Shown in pieces: positions 6,252-12,698 of a stretch of DNA of 41,459 nt (position 1 is its first letter; each line of letters starts with the position of its first letter). A program made the position numbers and the translations under genes. Below the pieces are notes generated by a model. That model searched no databases. It was not told where the DNA came from and was given only the letters and a program-made list of their open reading frames with translations. Origin of the DNA: a virus. The DNA lies in IMG/VR virus record IMGVR_UViG_3300042294_002028, positions 1-41,459 of that record. One strand, written 5' to 3'.

Positions 6252-6449
6252 ATGTTTGGTGGGATCGTCGGGATGATCGCGCTGTTCGGCGGGCCGCTCG
6301 CCGTCTTCCTAGTCGTGTCGTACTTCGGCGCGCCGTGGTGGGCGGCTCTGATCCTGACCGTCATGTTCGGCGGCATCGGGATCGGCCTTATCCAGTTCCT
6401 CGGCATCGCCGTGGCGAAGGCACTGGGCATCCCTAACAAACAGTGGTAA
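6252..6449 (+). CDS. Small two-helix membrane protein co-transcribed with repressor
   Basis: 65 residues, eight bases after the repressor stop, with GAGGTG before the ATG. Two hydrophobic helices (about 3-24, GIVGMIALFGGPLAVFLVV; and 31-55, ALILTVMFGGIGIGLIQFLG) and a short polar end. As the only other rightward gene it would be expressed in the lysogen. Superinfection exclusion or another lysogenic-conversion role is the usual meaning of such a gene, but this is inference from position. Confidence 0.75.
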   Translation: MFGGIVGMIALFGGPLAVFLVVSYFGAPWWAALILTVMFGGIGIGLIQFLGIAVAKALGIPNKQW

Positions 6450-6450
6450 G

Positions 6451-6471
6451 TTTGTGCGGGAAATTGTGCGG
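6451..6471. promoter_or_regulatory. Integrase arm-type sites, left arm
   Basis: Two direct copies of TTGTGCGG (6452-6459 and 6464-6471), 12 bases apart. The same pair occurs on the other side of the attP core at 6625-6644. Paired short direct repeats flanking the core are typical of tyrosine integrase arm-binding sites. Confidence 0.65.
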
Positions 6472-6534
6472 ATTCCCAATTGCTACAGCGCGAGCCTAGT
6501 GCTACGTCTGTAGAGAAACCACAACAGGTGGTAG

Positions 6535-6567
6535 AAAAAACCCCCTATGGCGTGGTGCCAGAGGGGG
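6535..6567 (-). terminator. Intrinsic terminator of the integrase transcript
   Basis: On the minus strand a CCCCC/GGGGG stem with an inner TGGC/GCCA stem is followed at once by six T (plus-strand A at 6535-6540). It lies downstream of integrase and attP and would end the leftward integrase message. It also shields the rightward lysogeny genes from opposing transcription. Confidence 0.8.
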
Positions 6568-6574
6568 CTGCTGG

Positions 6575-6620
6575 GCTTTCGTAAAGCATAGGTCGCGGGT
6601 TCAAATCCCGCAGGTGGCTC
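6575..6620 (+). other. attP: attP core: 3' half of a tRNA-Thr(CGT) gene
   Basis: From 6575 the sequence reads as an anticodon loop TTCGTAA (anticodon CGT) with AGCAT, variable AGGTC, T arm GCGGG-TTCAAAT-CCCGC and the 3' acceptor strand AGGTGGC. Bases before 6575 do not continue the tRNA: the 5' anticodon-stem strand matches only next to the loop, and there is no D arm. This is how attP copies of tRNA genes look. The core abuts the integrase stop codon and is flanked by paired TTGTGCG repeats. Integration into the host tRNA would leave the tRNA intact. Confidence 0.88.
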
Positions 6621-7708
6621 TATTTTTGTGCGGATATTGTGCGAGAATCTTCCGGCGACGCGGGTTCCTTCTCGCGGGCTGTCACTAGCACCATGAACCG
6701 CTCATGGTTGACGTAGTGGTTCATCGCTACCTTGATGTCGTGCCCCAGCCACTTGCACACGGCGGGCGCGGGGTACTCGCCCATCCAGTCGGTTTCCAGG
6801 CTCGACCGGAGGGCGTGCAGGGGCGGCGTCCAGTAGCATCCCGCCCGCTCGATGAGGCGGATGGTGTCCCGCACGTACCCATCTACCCGCACGTCCCAAC
6901 AGAACCGGACCTGTCCCTCGGGCATGGCCTTCTGTGCGGCCCGTAGAGCCTCGTAGAGCCTCGGGGCCATTGGGACGACCCGAGCAGCCTGCTTGGTCGT
7001 CTCGACGCCCCCACGGGGCCATACGGCGATCGTGCGGGCCTTCCAGTCAACATGCCCCGCTTCCAGCGTGAGGGCTTCCATTGCCCGGAGTCCCGCGAAC
7101 CGGGCAAGGGCCAGGAACGCACGCCAAGAGTCGTTACGGGCGGCGGCTATCACTTTCTCGACCGTCTCCACGGGTACATACGCCTTTGCCCGCGATACGT
7201 TGGGCTTGTCGTTCTTGACCCGCGCCATTGGGTTCTTGGCGAGTCGGTTCTGTCGCTCGGCTTCGGCAAACCACATCTTCGTAAACGTGACGATGCCCCA
7301 CACGGTTGCCGGTGCCAGGATCGGCGTGTCCGGCTTGTTGCCCTTGCGTTGACGCCGGAGCCACGCGACATAATCCGCGCACTGTTTGGGCGTGATCTGG
7401 TCAATGAGGGCGTCGGCACCGAAAAACCGCTTGATCCACCCGAGCGCGGTGCGGTAACGGACCTCGGTGGAGGGTGCTAGTTGCTCGTTCTGCGCGAGAA
7501 AGTCCTCGGCCCACGAGTCCACCGTCTCGTTGCTCTTTGCGGCAAAATGCTCAGCCGTGAGCGATTGGCACAGGGCGAGGGCTTCGCGCCGTGTCACTTC
7601 GGAGCGGTTGCCGAGGTACTTGATTCGCTCGACGCCGGTGGAGTCACGCCACGCGGCGCGCCAGTAATCGCCATTGATCCGTAGACGTACAGGGTTGCGG
7701 GTTGTCAC
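6620..7708 (-). CDS. int: Tyrosine site-specific integrase
   Basis: 362 residues from a GTG start with AAGGA upstream. N-terminal arm-binding and SAM-like core-binding domains (about 1-170) precede the catalytic domain. Catalytic residues are visible: Arg208 in GLRAMEAL, Lys239 region, His298 and Arg301 in LHALRSSLE, His323 in LGH and the nucleophile Tyr332 in NHYVN. It recombines attP with the host tRNA-Thr gene. Its stop codon touches the attP core, and three AGTGACANNNCGC repeats lie in the gene, one across the start codon. No excisionase was recognised. Confidence 0.95.
   Translation of the reverse strand: MTTRNPVRLRINGDYWRAAWRDSTGVERIKYLGNRSEVTRREALALCQSLTAEHFAAKSNETVDSWAEDFLAQNEQLAPSTEVRYRTALGWIKRFFGADALIDQITPKQCADYVAWLRRQRKGNKPDTPILAPATVWGIVTFTKMWFAEAERQNRLAKNPMARVKNDKPNVSRAKAYVPVETVEKVIAAARNDSWRAFLALARFAGLRAMEALTLEAGHVDWKARTIAVWPRGGVETTKQAARVVPMAPRLYEALRAAQKAMPEGQVRFCWDVRVDGYVRDTIRLIERAGCYWTPPLHALRSSLETDWMGEYPAPAVCKWLGHDIKVAMNHYVNHERFMVLVTAREKEPASPEDSRTISAQK
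6625..6644. promoter_or_regulatory. Integrase arm-type sites, right arm
   Basis: TTGTGCGG at 6626-6633 and TTGTGCGA at 6637-6644, matching the pair at 6451-6471. These lie inside the last codons of the integrase gene, right beside the core. Confidence 0.6.
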
Positions 7709-7726
7709 TTGGTAGTTCCTTCTGTT

Positions 7727-7766
7727 GAAACCCGCGCCCCGTCGCTAAACGGGACACGGGACGCGG
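7727..7766 (-). promoter_or_regulatory. Hairpin-GGTTTC leader before integrase
   Basis: Minus strand: CCGCG outer arm, CCCGT-TTAGCG-ACGGG inner stem, then GCGCGGGTTTCAACAG and the integrase ribosome site AAGGA. The end matches the 5156 element exactly (GGTTTCAACAGAAG). It may attenuate integrase expression. Confidence 0.55.
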
Positions 7767-7802
7767 CGGCGCACAGGCGAACCCGCACGCCGCCGCAGGG
7801 TG

Positions 7803-8000
7803 TTACTTCTCGACCGGCGTGAGTCCGTACACGTCGTCTCGGCAGACGCACAGGCCCGATCCTTCGGGCCAGTCGGACGGGCGAACCATGATCCTGTTGT
7901 TGTGCATATCCGGCGTGCGCCACACGCTCACTTTCGCGCCCTTGTGGATAACCCTCGGCCCCGCGATCGTCGTTTCCTTCATCTGTGCAATGGCGTTCAT
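7803..8000 (-). CDS. Hypothetical small protein upstream of integrase
   Basis: 65 residues, MNAIAQMKETTIAGPRV, with CAGGAG before the ATG. It is beta-rich with WRTPDMHNNR and CVCRDDVYGL motifs. Its place just before integrase is where excisionase genes often sit, but no MerR-like or HTH pattern is evident. Its leader holds a repeat copy (8050-8062) and a CCACCG/CGGTGG hairpin. Function unknown. Confidence 0.7.
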   Translation of the reverse strand: MNAIAQMKETTIAGPRVIHKGAKVSVWRTPDMHNNRIMVRPSDWPEGSGLCVCRDDVYGLTPVEK

Positions 8001-8068
8001 CGGTTCCTACTCCTGCCCTCTCGGGCGTCCCCACCGTGCGCCGGTGGTTGCGGGCTGTCACTCCAGCC

Positions 8069-8100
8069 GAAACCCCCGCCGCACCGTTAGGCGCGGGAGG
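8069..8100 (-). promoter_or_regulatory. Hairpin-GGTTTC leader element
   Basis: Minus strand CCTCCCGCGCC-TAACGG-TGCGGCGGGGGTTTC, immediately downstream of the gene at 8111-8512 and followed by the AGTGACAGCCCGC repeat. Near copy of the element at 2627-2661. Confidence 0.55.
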
Positions 8101-8110
8101 GGTGCTGTTT

Positions 8111-8512
8111 TCAGGCGATCCCCACGCCCCGCGAATAGTTCGTGTCGGTCAGCGGTTCGCGCGAGACGTACAACGCGCATCCGCGTGGGTCGGTCTGGTG
8201 GAAGAAATGCACGCCCAGGGCCTCGCAAACTGCCGCCACGCGCCGCAGCGCGCCCCGCTCACGATCGGCGATCGGGTAGCGGCGAGACTTGCCGTCGTGC
8301 GGATAGATCGCCTTGTAGGGCTTGCCGGTCGTCTCATCGCGCTCGATGGACCAAGAGCAATAGTCGTTTCCGTCTCCGCATTCCTGTTCGGCCCAGCGAT
8401 GGAGCGTGATTTCGGCGCGGCGCAGGGCGTTCGCCTGTTCATGGGTCGCGTCGATGCCGTTGCGGGCGAGACGATCGCGGATGATTTCGGTGCGTTCGGT
8501 GGCGGTTTTCAT
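8111..8512 (-). CDS. Hypothetical phage protein
   Basis: 133 residues starting MKTATERTEIIRDRL. Recognisable stretches are LHRWAEQECGDGNDYCSWS and DETTGKPYKAIYPHDG, a pattern I recall from uncharacterised phage proteins, though I cannot name the family. The C-terminal half includes HFFHQTDPRGCALYVSRE. It overlaps the gene upstream by ATGA. No catalytic motif is seen. Confidence 0.75.
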   Translation of the reverse strand: MKTATERTEIIRDRLARNGIDATHEQANALRRAEITLHRWAEQECGDGNDYCSWSIERDETTGKPYKAIYPHDGKSRRYPIADRERGALRRVAAVCEALGVHFFHQTDPRGCALYVSREPLTDTNYSRGVGIA

Positions 8513-9123
8513 CCTTCACCCCCAGTCGCGCGGGCGATCGCGGCGCGGGCCTCGGTGAGGACTTCCAGGCCACGCACCGAATCCGGGTGGGTGTCCCCTT
8601 CCATTTCGGCGGCGAATGGCTCGGAGATAGCCACAAACGCCCGCAGTGCATTGAGAAGCGACGGAGCGGCGGCGATGAGATGCCCATTCGCCACCTCTTC
8701 GCCGTCCCCATCGCGTGCCATTGTCTCGGCAACTCGCAGGCCGTCCGGCCCATTGATCGCGCACCCGTCGCCAAACGCGACGGACTCCCAATCGCCCGGC
8801 GTATGCCGCGCCGTGTCACTAAGGGCATCGGGCTGGAGAATGTCCGAGTATTCGCGGCACAGGTCAGCGATCGTGTAACGCTCGTTTGTCTCAGACTCGC
8901 GGCGAACAAACTCTTCGGCGTCGGCACCCTGGAGAAACGCCGTGCGCCCGTCCGGCGCGTGAACCGTGATGAACGCGCCGTTTCCGCTAGACGTGTAGTG
9001 CCAAACCTTGTCACTCAGGGCATCGGCCAACCGCGCATGCCCAGCGTCATCGGGCGCACGCTCAGGAAAACACTTCGCCAGTTCACGCCGAAGGGCGGAT
9101 GCGGCCTTATCATTCAGAGACAT
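8509..9123 (-). CDS. Hypothetical phage protein with HLIAAAP motif
   Basis: 204 residues from ATG at 9123 with AAGGAG upstream (a GTG three codons earlier is poorly spaced). The C-terminal part has ANGHLIAAAPSLLNALRAF, a motif widespread in phage proteins of unknown role that often form mosaic fusions. The N-terminal part (residues 1-75) has TVHAPDGRTAFLQGADA. One AGTGACACGGCGC copy lies in the coding region (8808). The leader carries another copy and a CTAG-loop hairpin. Confidence 0.75.
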   Translation of the reverse strand: MSLNDKAASALRRELAKCFPERAPDDAGHARLADALSDKVWHYTSSGNGAFITVHAPDGRTAFLQGADAEEFVRRESETNERYTIADLCREYSDILQPDALSDTARHTPGDWESVAFGDGCAINGPDGLRVAETMARDGDGEEVANGHLIAAAPSLLNALRAFVAISEPFAAEMEGDTHPDSVRGLEVLTEARAAIARATGGEG

Positions 9124-9148
9124 CGGGAACACTCCTTCCTGGGTCCAC

Positions 9149-9177
9149 GCCTCCGGCTGTTCTAGCAGCGCGGAGGC
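9149..9177 (-). promoter_or_regulatory. CTAG-loop hairpin before a ribosome site
   Basis: Outer arms GCCTCCG/CGGAGGC and inner arms GCTG/CAGC close over CTAGAA. It stands 14 bases before GGAAGGAG of the gene at 9123 and just after an AGTGACACGGCGC repeat. Confidence 0.65.
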
Positions 9178-9249
9178 ACTTGTTTGCGCCGTGTCACTAT
9201 GACCGGCGCGAATCGGTCCCGACGCTGGTAGGCGACGGGAACGGAAGAG

Positions 9250-9510
9250 TCAATACATCGCCGGTTCATACTTCACAACCCAATCCGCTTCGGCATCGTC
9301 AACGCTGGCGAGCCTCCCGACGTAGTGCCCCTCGGAGTCATACGCAACAGGGACCATCGGATGCTCGGGCTTGGGCGGAACCACCAGCGGCGGGAGTCTC
9401 GTCCCCTTGCGCATGCGTCGCGCCCGATTCTCTGAGATGACGTTATTGCGGTGAGCGACCGCCGCGCGATACTGCTCCATCGGGCTTGCACCAGCGCTAT
9501 TCGTTGCCAT
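9250..9510 (-). CDS. Hypothetical small protein
   Basis: 86 residues from ATG at 9510 (MATNSAGASPMEQYR). The first half is basic and helical (NNVISENRARRMRKG), the second contains a Pro-rich PPLVVPPKPEHP and VPVAYDSEGHYVGR. GGAAGGGAG, part of the hairpin at 9521-9548, is the ribosome site. No family recognised. Confidence 0.7.
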   Translation of the reverse strand: MATNSAGASPMEQYRAAVAHRNNVISENRARRMRKGTRLPPLVVPPKPEHPMVPVAYDSEGHYVGRLASVDDAEADWVVKYEPAMY

Positions 9511-9520
9511 GATTCGTAAA

Positions 9521-9548
9521 CTCCCTTCCGTTTCTAGCGGAATCGGAG
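9521..9548 (-). promoter_or_regulatory. CTAG-loop hairpin overlapping a ribosome site
   Basis: CTCC-GA-TTCCG arm, loop CTAGAAA, CGGAA-G-GGAG arm. The 3' arm is itself the ribosome site of the gene at 9510, so folding could hide it. An AGTGACACGGCGC repeat lies upstream at 9568. Confidence 0.6.
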
Positions 9549-9579
9549 CGAAACCCGGTAGGGTGTCGCGCCGTGTCAC

Positions 9580-9804
9580 TTAGGCCGAAACCGGCTCGGT
9601 GTCGGGAGTCTCTACCGGGTGAAATATGGCAATCTGCTTGCCTCGGGTGTCTGTTACACGCGAGAATCGACCAAGCGGAGCGAGCGAGTCGCGAGTGGTT
9701 ACGGCGTGCATCCATGCGCTTCCTTTGTGTTTGAAACGCGCGATCTCTTCCCATCCCGACTCGCGGCTGCCGTCAACGGAAATCGAAACGCAATACTTGA
9801 GCAT
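9580..9804 (-). CDS. Hypothetical small protein, first gene of the integrase unit after the strong promoter
   Basis: 74 residues, MLKYCVSISVDGSRESGW, with AAGGAG before the ATG. It has a beta-alpha-beta look: VSISVDG, WEEIARFKHKGSAWMHAV, then GRFSRVTDTRGKQIAIF. It is the first gene after the TTGACA/GATACT promoter at 9860-9888. Unknown function. Confidence 0.72.
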   Translation of the reverse strand: MLKYCVSISVDGSRESGWEEIARFKHKGSAWMHAVTTRDSLAPLGRFSRVTDTRGKQIAIFHPVETPDTEPVSA

Positions 9805-9819
9805 TTTCTTACTCCTTGA

Positions 9820-9853
9820 CCCGTTACTAGCGGGGTTGGGATTCTGTCCCAAC
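9820..9853 (-). promoter_or_regulatory. Two tandem hairpins in the 5' leader
   Basis: GTTGGGA-CAGAA-TCCCAAC (9835-9853) is a perfect 7-bp stem starting at about the expected transcript start. It is followed by CCCG-CTAGTAA-CGGG (9820-9834), the third CTAG-loop hairpin, then AAGGAG and the ATG at 9804. Confidence 0.65.
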
Positions 9854-9859
9854 ACACAG

Positions 9860-9888
9860 AGTATCGGCTACATCGCGTCGATTGTCAA
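9860..9888 (-). promoter_or_regulatory. Strong sigma70-type promoter
   Basis: Minus strand TTGACA (plus 9883-9888) and GATACT (plus 9860-9865) with exactly 17 bases between. The A/T-rich stretch upstream carries two 11-bp direct repeats at helical spacing. It should drive the leftward gene set 9804-6620 with host polymerase. Confidence 0.8.
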
Positions 9889-9889
9889 C

Positions 9890-9911
9890 GCTTTCTCTAC
9901 GCTTTTTCTAC
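9890..9911 (-). repeat. Two 11-bp direct repeats next to the -35 box
   Basis: GTAGAGAAAGC (9890-9900) and GTAGAAAAAGC (9901-9911) on the minus strand, one mismatch, abutting. The period of 11 equals about one DNA turn and they end one base from TTGACA, so they may bind an activator or repressor on one face. Confidence 0.55.
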
Positions 9912-10553
9912 ACTTTCACGATATTTCAATGCCGCACCGACACTTACGCGCTGTCGTGTTTGGGTACGGAGTCGCGTTCTCGGGCGCTGTCAACGCCCTG
10001 GCACCGAACAACTAGACGCACGCGCCGACGCACGCTAGAGGCTCGTGGACGATCGCACGCGCGGCCAGGCTCGTTGACGCACGCCACTACGCACGCGCTT
10101 TTGAGAGGCTTTGGCGCGGCTTTGGAGACAGGCTAGCGGGGTGAGAAAAACACTGGTGAGGAGTCTCGGACGTGACACCCGCAGCACCGACGCGAGCGAC
10201 CACGCCCGCACGCGACCGATACCGGCCTGCGGCGTGAGGAGAAAAACACTGAGGAGGTGTCGATTCGCTCACACACTCGCTCACCTTCACGCCGGTTTCA
10301 TCACGCTTTCGCATCGCTCTACCCTCGCTCGTTCACCCAGGCTCACGCACGCCGTCACGTTTCCGCACGCCACGCCGCACGATCGCACGCGAACGCCCAC
10401 GATTCGCCGTGTGTGTCAATGCTTACCGGAAGCGTTGCACGCTCGACTAGACCGACCAGTCTACCCAGTCGAACGCCCAGGCCATTGGGGGGCTGACTCG
10501 CGCGTGATGCTCAACCATCCCCTCACGTTTTTCGTTGTCGATATTCGGGGGGT
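9912..10553. other. Gene-free region between TerL side and integrase unit
   Basis: About 640 bases without a credible gene on either strand: open frames here lack ribosome sites and are Arg/His/Ser-rich. The stretch 10010-10420 is crowded with CGCACG/GCACGC. GAGAAAAACACTG occurs twice, at 10143-10155 and 10239-10251, each next to GAGGAG. Small stems such as TAGAC/GTCTA lie near 10450. It sits after the packaging genes, so a packaging or terminal-repeat site is a reasonable suspicion. Confidence 0.55.
10143..10251 (+). repeat. 13-bp direct repeat pair in the non-coding region
   Basis: GAGAAAAACACTG is exact at 10143-10155 and 10239-10251, 96 bases apart, both preceded by GTGAG and followed within a few bases by GAGGAG. 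These purine tracts stand out from the GC-rich surroundings. Confidence 0.5.
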
Positions 10554-10748
10554 CTACCACGAGCGATCATCGCGGTCGTGGTTGTTGAGGTACTGGATGC
10601 GCTCGTAGGTATCGAGGCTGTCGTCCAGTGCGTGCGTTGCGTGACGATGATCGAATCGGCGTGAGCGTACTTGCTGGTGAATGTCGTGGGTTGCGAGGAC
10701 GCGAGCGATTGCGGCGTCGCGTGCTGACTGCGTTGTCGTGTCGTTCAC
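10554..10748 (-). CDS. Small charged hypothetical protein
   Basis: 64 residues from GTG at 10748, chosen because AGGAG lies seven bases upstream and a good promoter lies 60 bases upstream. Sequence is rich in Asp, His and Arg (QVRSRRFDHRHATHALDD; LNNHDRDDRSW) and helical. It stands alone between TerL and the gene-free region. No family recognised. Confidence 0.6.
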   Translation of the reverse strand: MNDTTTQSARDAAIARVLATHDIHQQVRSRRFDHRHATHALDDSLDTYERIQYLNNHDRDDRSW

Positions 10749-10803
10749 GAGTGCGTCTCCTGTGAGCGCACGCACAACTCAGTGCGCAACCTAAAACCAG
10801 AGG

Positions 10804-10832
10804 ATTGTACGAGGGCAAACTGACGGAAACAA
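10804..10832 (-). promoter_or_regulatory. Sigma70-type promoter upstream of the 64-residue gene
   Basis: Minus strand TTGTTT (plus 10827-10832) and TACAAT (plus 10804-10809) separated by 17 bases. Just downstream CGCAC-TGAGTT-GTGCG forms a dyad near the expected start, a possible operator. Confidence 0.7.
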
Positions 10833-10894
10833 GACCCCCCCCTACCAAAGATTTCGATATTTAGCATGATTCTGTTTGGGTTGAAGGACATTGG

Positions 10895-10910
10895 GTTAGT
10901 GGTCACTAAG
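10895..10910. promoter_or_regulatory. GTTAG-N6-CTAA dyad at the end of TerL
   Basis: GTTAGTGGTCACTAAG, immediately beyond the TerL stop codon, shares geometry with 36072-36087 and 36434-36449. In minus-strand RNA it can form a small hairpin directly after the stop. Either an operator or an RNA processing/termination signal. Confidence 0.5.
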
Positions 10911-12620
10911 TTAGTGGGCGGTAAACCACGAGACGGCCTTGCCGTACTTGCGGCGGAGGCGTTCGATGTGGGCGGCTATACGGGGGTCTGCGGCGTCGTT
11001 GAGGTCTTTGGGGCCGTCAGCGAAGGTGAAGCCCCAAGCGTCTAGGCAGCCCGCTAATGCGTCTACAAGGTCGTCGTGGTCGAGGCAGCCCCGGTCGTGG
11101 GAGAGGCGGCTGACTTGCTTCTGGAAGAGGGGGTTGGCGGCAACGTCGGTGGGGATAATCAGTCGGTGGTTACTCAAGAGCGGTTCAATGGTCTTGATGA
11201 TGCGGAGTTCTTTGTGTCCACGGGTGGCGGTGGTGGGGCGGCTGATGACGTTGGCGGCGAACCCTTTGGGCTTGTCGGGGCGGGCGTTGGGCTTGACGTG
11301 GAGGCGGCTGACGTGGATTTCGAGGGCGGCGCGGTAGGCGTCACCGCCGAAGTTCTGCTCGACGACAATCTCCTGTGTGGTTGTCTCGTATGCGAGCCTG
11401 GCGAGGGCGGCTAGGTTCTCTGGGGTCGCGCCACCCTTGAGGCCACCCATGCGGCGGACCCAATAGAAGCCGTTGAGGTGGCTGACGATGGCGTAGCCGG
11501 TCAAGTCGGTGCCCGTGCCTGCCGGGTCAACGTACATCTTGGTGCCGGTGAAGGGGGCGAAGGACGTAGCCGTGACGTGGATGGGGCGGTAGAAGCGGTC
11601 CTGGCCGATGCCGCCGCTTTCGAGGTCTTCGATGGCGGTGGAGCCGTTGTGGTCGCGGGTGCCCCATGTGAGGCTTACGGGGGCTTCGTCGCCCGCGATG
11701 TCGAAGACCATGAAGTCCCGCAACTTGAGGGGGTAGCGGTCAGAGTCGGCAAGGTGCCGGACCAACTGGCAACCCTTGAGCCATTCGAGCCGTTGGCGAC
11801 GGCGGGCCTCTACGTCAAGTTCGGTGAAGCGTTTGGGGAACAGGCACCCGTCCGAGCGTGCCTTGCCCTGCTCGATGAAGGCGATCACGCCGGGGGCGAG
11901 GGGGAACGTCTGTTCGTCGGGCTTGGGGACGCAGAGGGGGTAGGCGAAGATCGGATGCCCGGCTGCGTTCAGTTTGTGAACGATCGTCTCTTCGTGGTTG
12001 GGGGTGAGGGTGTAGAGGATTTCGTTGGGGTCGCGTGCGCCGCCTTCCTCGAAGGCCACGGACGGGTACAGCCAATGCATGAACTCGCCGGTCTGGTTGG
12101 CGAGGCGTTCGCGGGCGTCGAACGTGACGGTGTTGCCGATCGTCTCAATGTCGTCCACGATGACGGTGTGGGCGCGGTTGTTCTCCAGCGTGCCGCCGAT
12201 GCCGACGACGGAGATGGACGGCTGGCGGTCCAGCGGGGCCATGCCCACGTCGAACGACTTGGCGTTGTCGCGGTGGGCCTTCGTGGGCCGCATGTGCCGC
12301 AGGAACCACACGCTGTCGAGCCACCCACGGATGAGCGTGGAGGTCTTGATCGCGGTCGCTTCGTTCTTACAGACGATGACGACCTTGCGGCGGGGGTCGC
12401 GGAAGAGTCGCCACACGGCGTTGGTGGCGGCGACGAGGTAGGTCTTGCCGAGGCCACGGCACCCGAGAAGGACGCGGGTGGTGGGGGAGGGGGCGACGGA
12501 GTTCTGTACGAAGTCGTATTCGAGTTCGGAGAGCGGGGCGCGGCCCGTGCCGTCTGGACGCTCGGAGCCGATTTCAAGCCACAACTGACGGATGAAGAAC
12601 TTGGCGTCCGAGTCGAGCAA
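10911..12620 (-). CDS. terL: Large terminase subunit, T7 gp19 type
   Basis: 569 residues from the TTG at 12620. The ATPase has Walker A GCRGLGKT (53-60) and Walker B VIVDDIE (153-159), with SFDVG and SVVGIGGTL segments as in T7 gp19. The nuclease domain has YVDPAGTGTDLTGYA with catalytic Asp, VVEQNFGGDAY and HDDLVDAL. It pumps DNA into the capsid and cuts concatemers. The start is odd: no ATG or GTG exists in frame before TTG, and the homologous-looking LTPEQAEYFALLDSD begins upstream of it in the same frame, right after the stop of the gene at 12699-12917. Confidence 0.95.
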   Translation of the reverse strand: MLDSDAKFFIRQLWLEIGSERPDGTGRAPLSELEYDFVQNSVAPSPTTRVLLGCRGLGKTYLVAATNAVWRLFRDPRRKVVIVCKNEATAIKTSTLIRGWLDSVWFLRHMRPTKAHRDNAKSFDVGMAPLDRQPSISVVGIGGTLENNRAHTVIVDDIETIGNTVTFDARERLANQTGEFMHWLYPSVAFEEGGARDPNEILYTLTPNHEETIVHKLNAAGHPIFAYPLCVPKPDEQTFPLAPGVIAFIEQGKARSDGCLFPKRFTELDVEARRRQRLEWLKGCQLVRHLADSDRYPLKLRDFMVFDIAGDEAPVSLTWGTRDHNGSTAIEDLESGGIGQDRFYRPIHVTATSFAPFTGTKMYVDPAGTGTDLTGYAIVSHLNGFYWVRRMGGLKGGATPENLAALARLAYETTTQEIVVEQNFGGDAYRAALEIHVSRLHVKPNARPDKPKGFAANVISRPTTATRGHKELRIIKTIEPLLSNHRLIIPTDVAANPLFQKQVSRLSHDRGCLDHDDLVDALAGCLDAWGFTFADGPKDLNDAADPRIAAHIERLRRKYGKAVSWFTAH

Positions 12621-12698
12621 TGCGAAATACTCGGCCTGCTCAGGGGTCAGTCCGGGGGGTAAAAACAGGCTGTGGGGGTGGGGTAAACGGAGACTTTT

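Larger units (their letters stand above)
6674..9580 (-). repeat. Seven copies of a 13-bp repeat AGTGACANNNCGC
   Basis: All copies have the same orientation (minus strand). AGTGACACGGCGC is exact at 7586-7598, 8808-8820, 9186-9198 and 9568-9580. AGTGACAGCCCGC is exact at 6674-6686 and 8050-8062. AGTGACAACCCGC lies at 7697-7709 across the integrase start. Copies at 8050, 9186 and 9568 are in intergenic leaders upstream of a hairpin and ribosome site; others are inside genes in different frames. They are confined to the integrase transcription unit. Candidate roles are a repressor stoperator or a phage polymerase promoter. Confidence 0.7.

Noticed and set aside
6575-6620. A phage-encoded tRNA gene
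   Set aside because: Only the 3' half is present; there is no D arm or 5' acceptor strand, and it adjoins integrase. It is an attP copy.
9890-10251. CRISPR array from short repeats
   Set aside because: Only two short repeats of each type, abutting or 96 bases apart, without regular spacers or cas genes.
10087-10314. 75-codon open frame on the minus strand in the gene-free region
   Set aside because: Weak start context and low-complexity Ser/Pro/Arg composition. It overlaps the repeated GAGAAAAACACTG elements.
10111-10608. 165-codon open frame on the plus strand in the gene-free region
   Set aside because: Arg/His/Thr-rich, no ribosome site, no fold-like pattern, and opposite to the direction of all neighbouring genes.
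10895-10920. A T3/T7-class promoter suggested by CACTAA
   Set aside because: Only the CACTAA core is shared; the surrounding bases do not match T7, T3 or SP6 promoters, and the symmetry fits a dyad better. Kept as an open question in the dyad finding.
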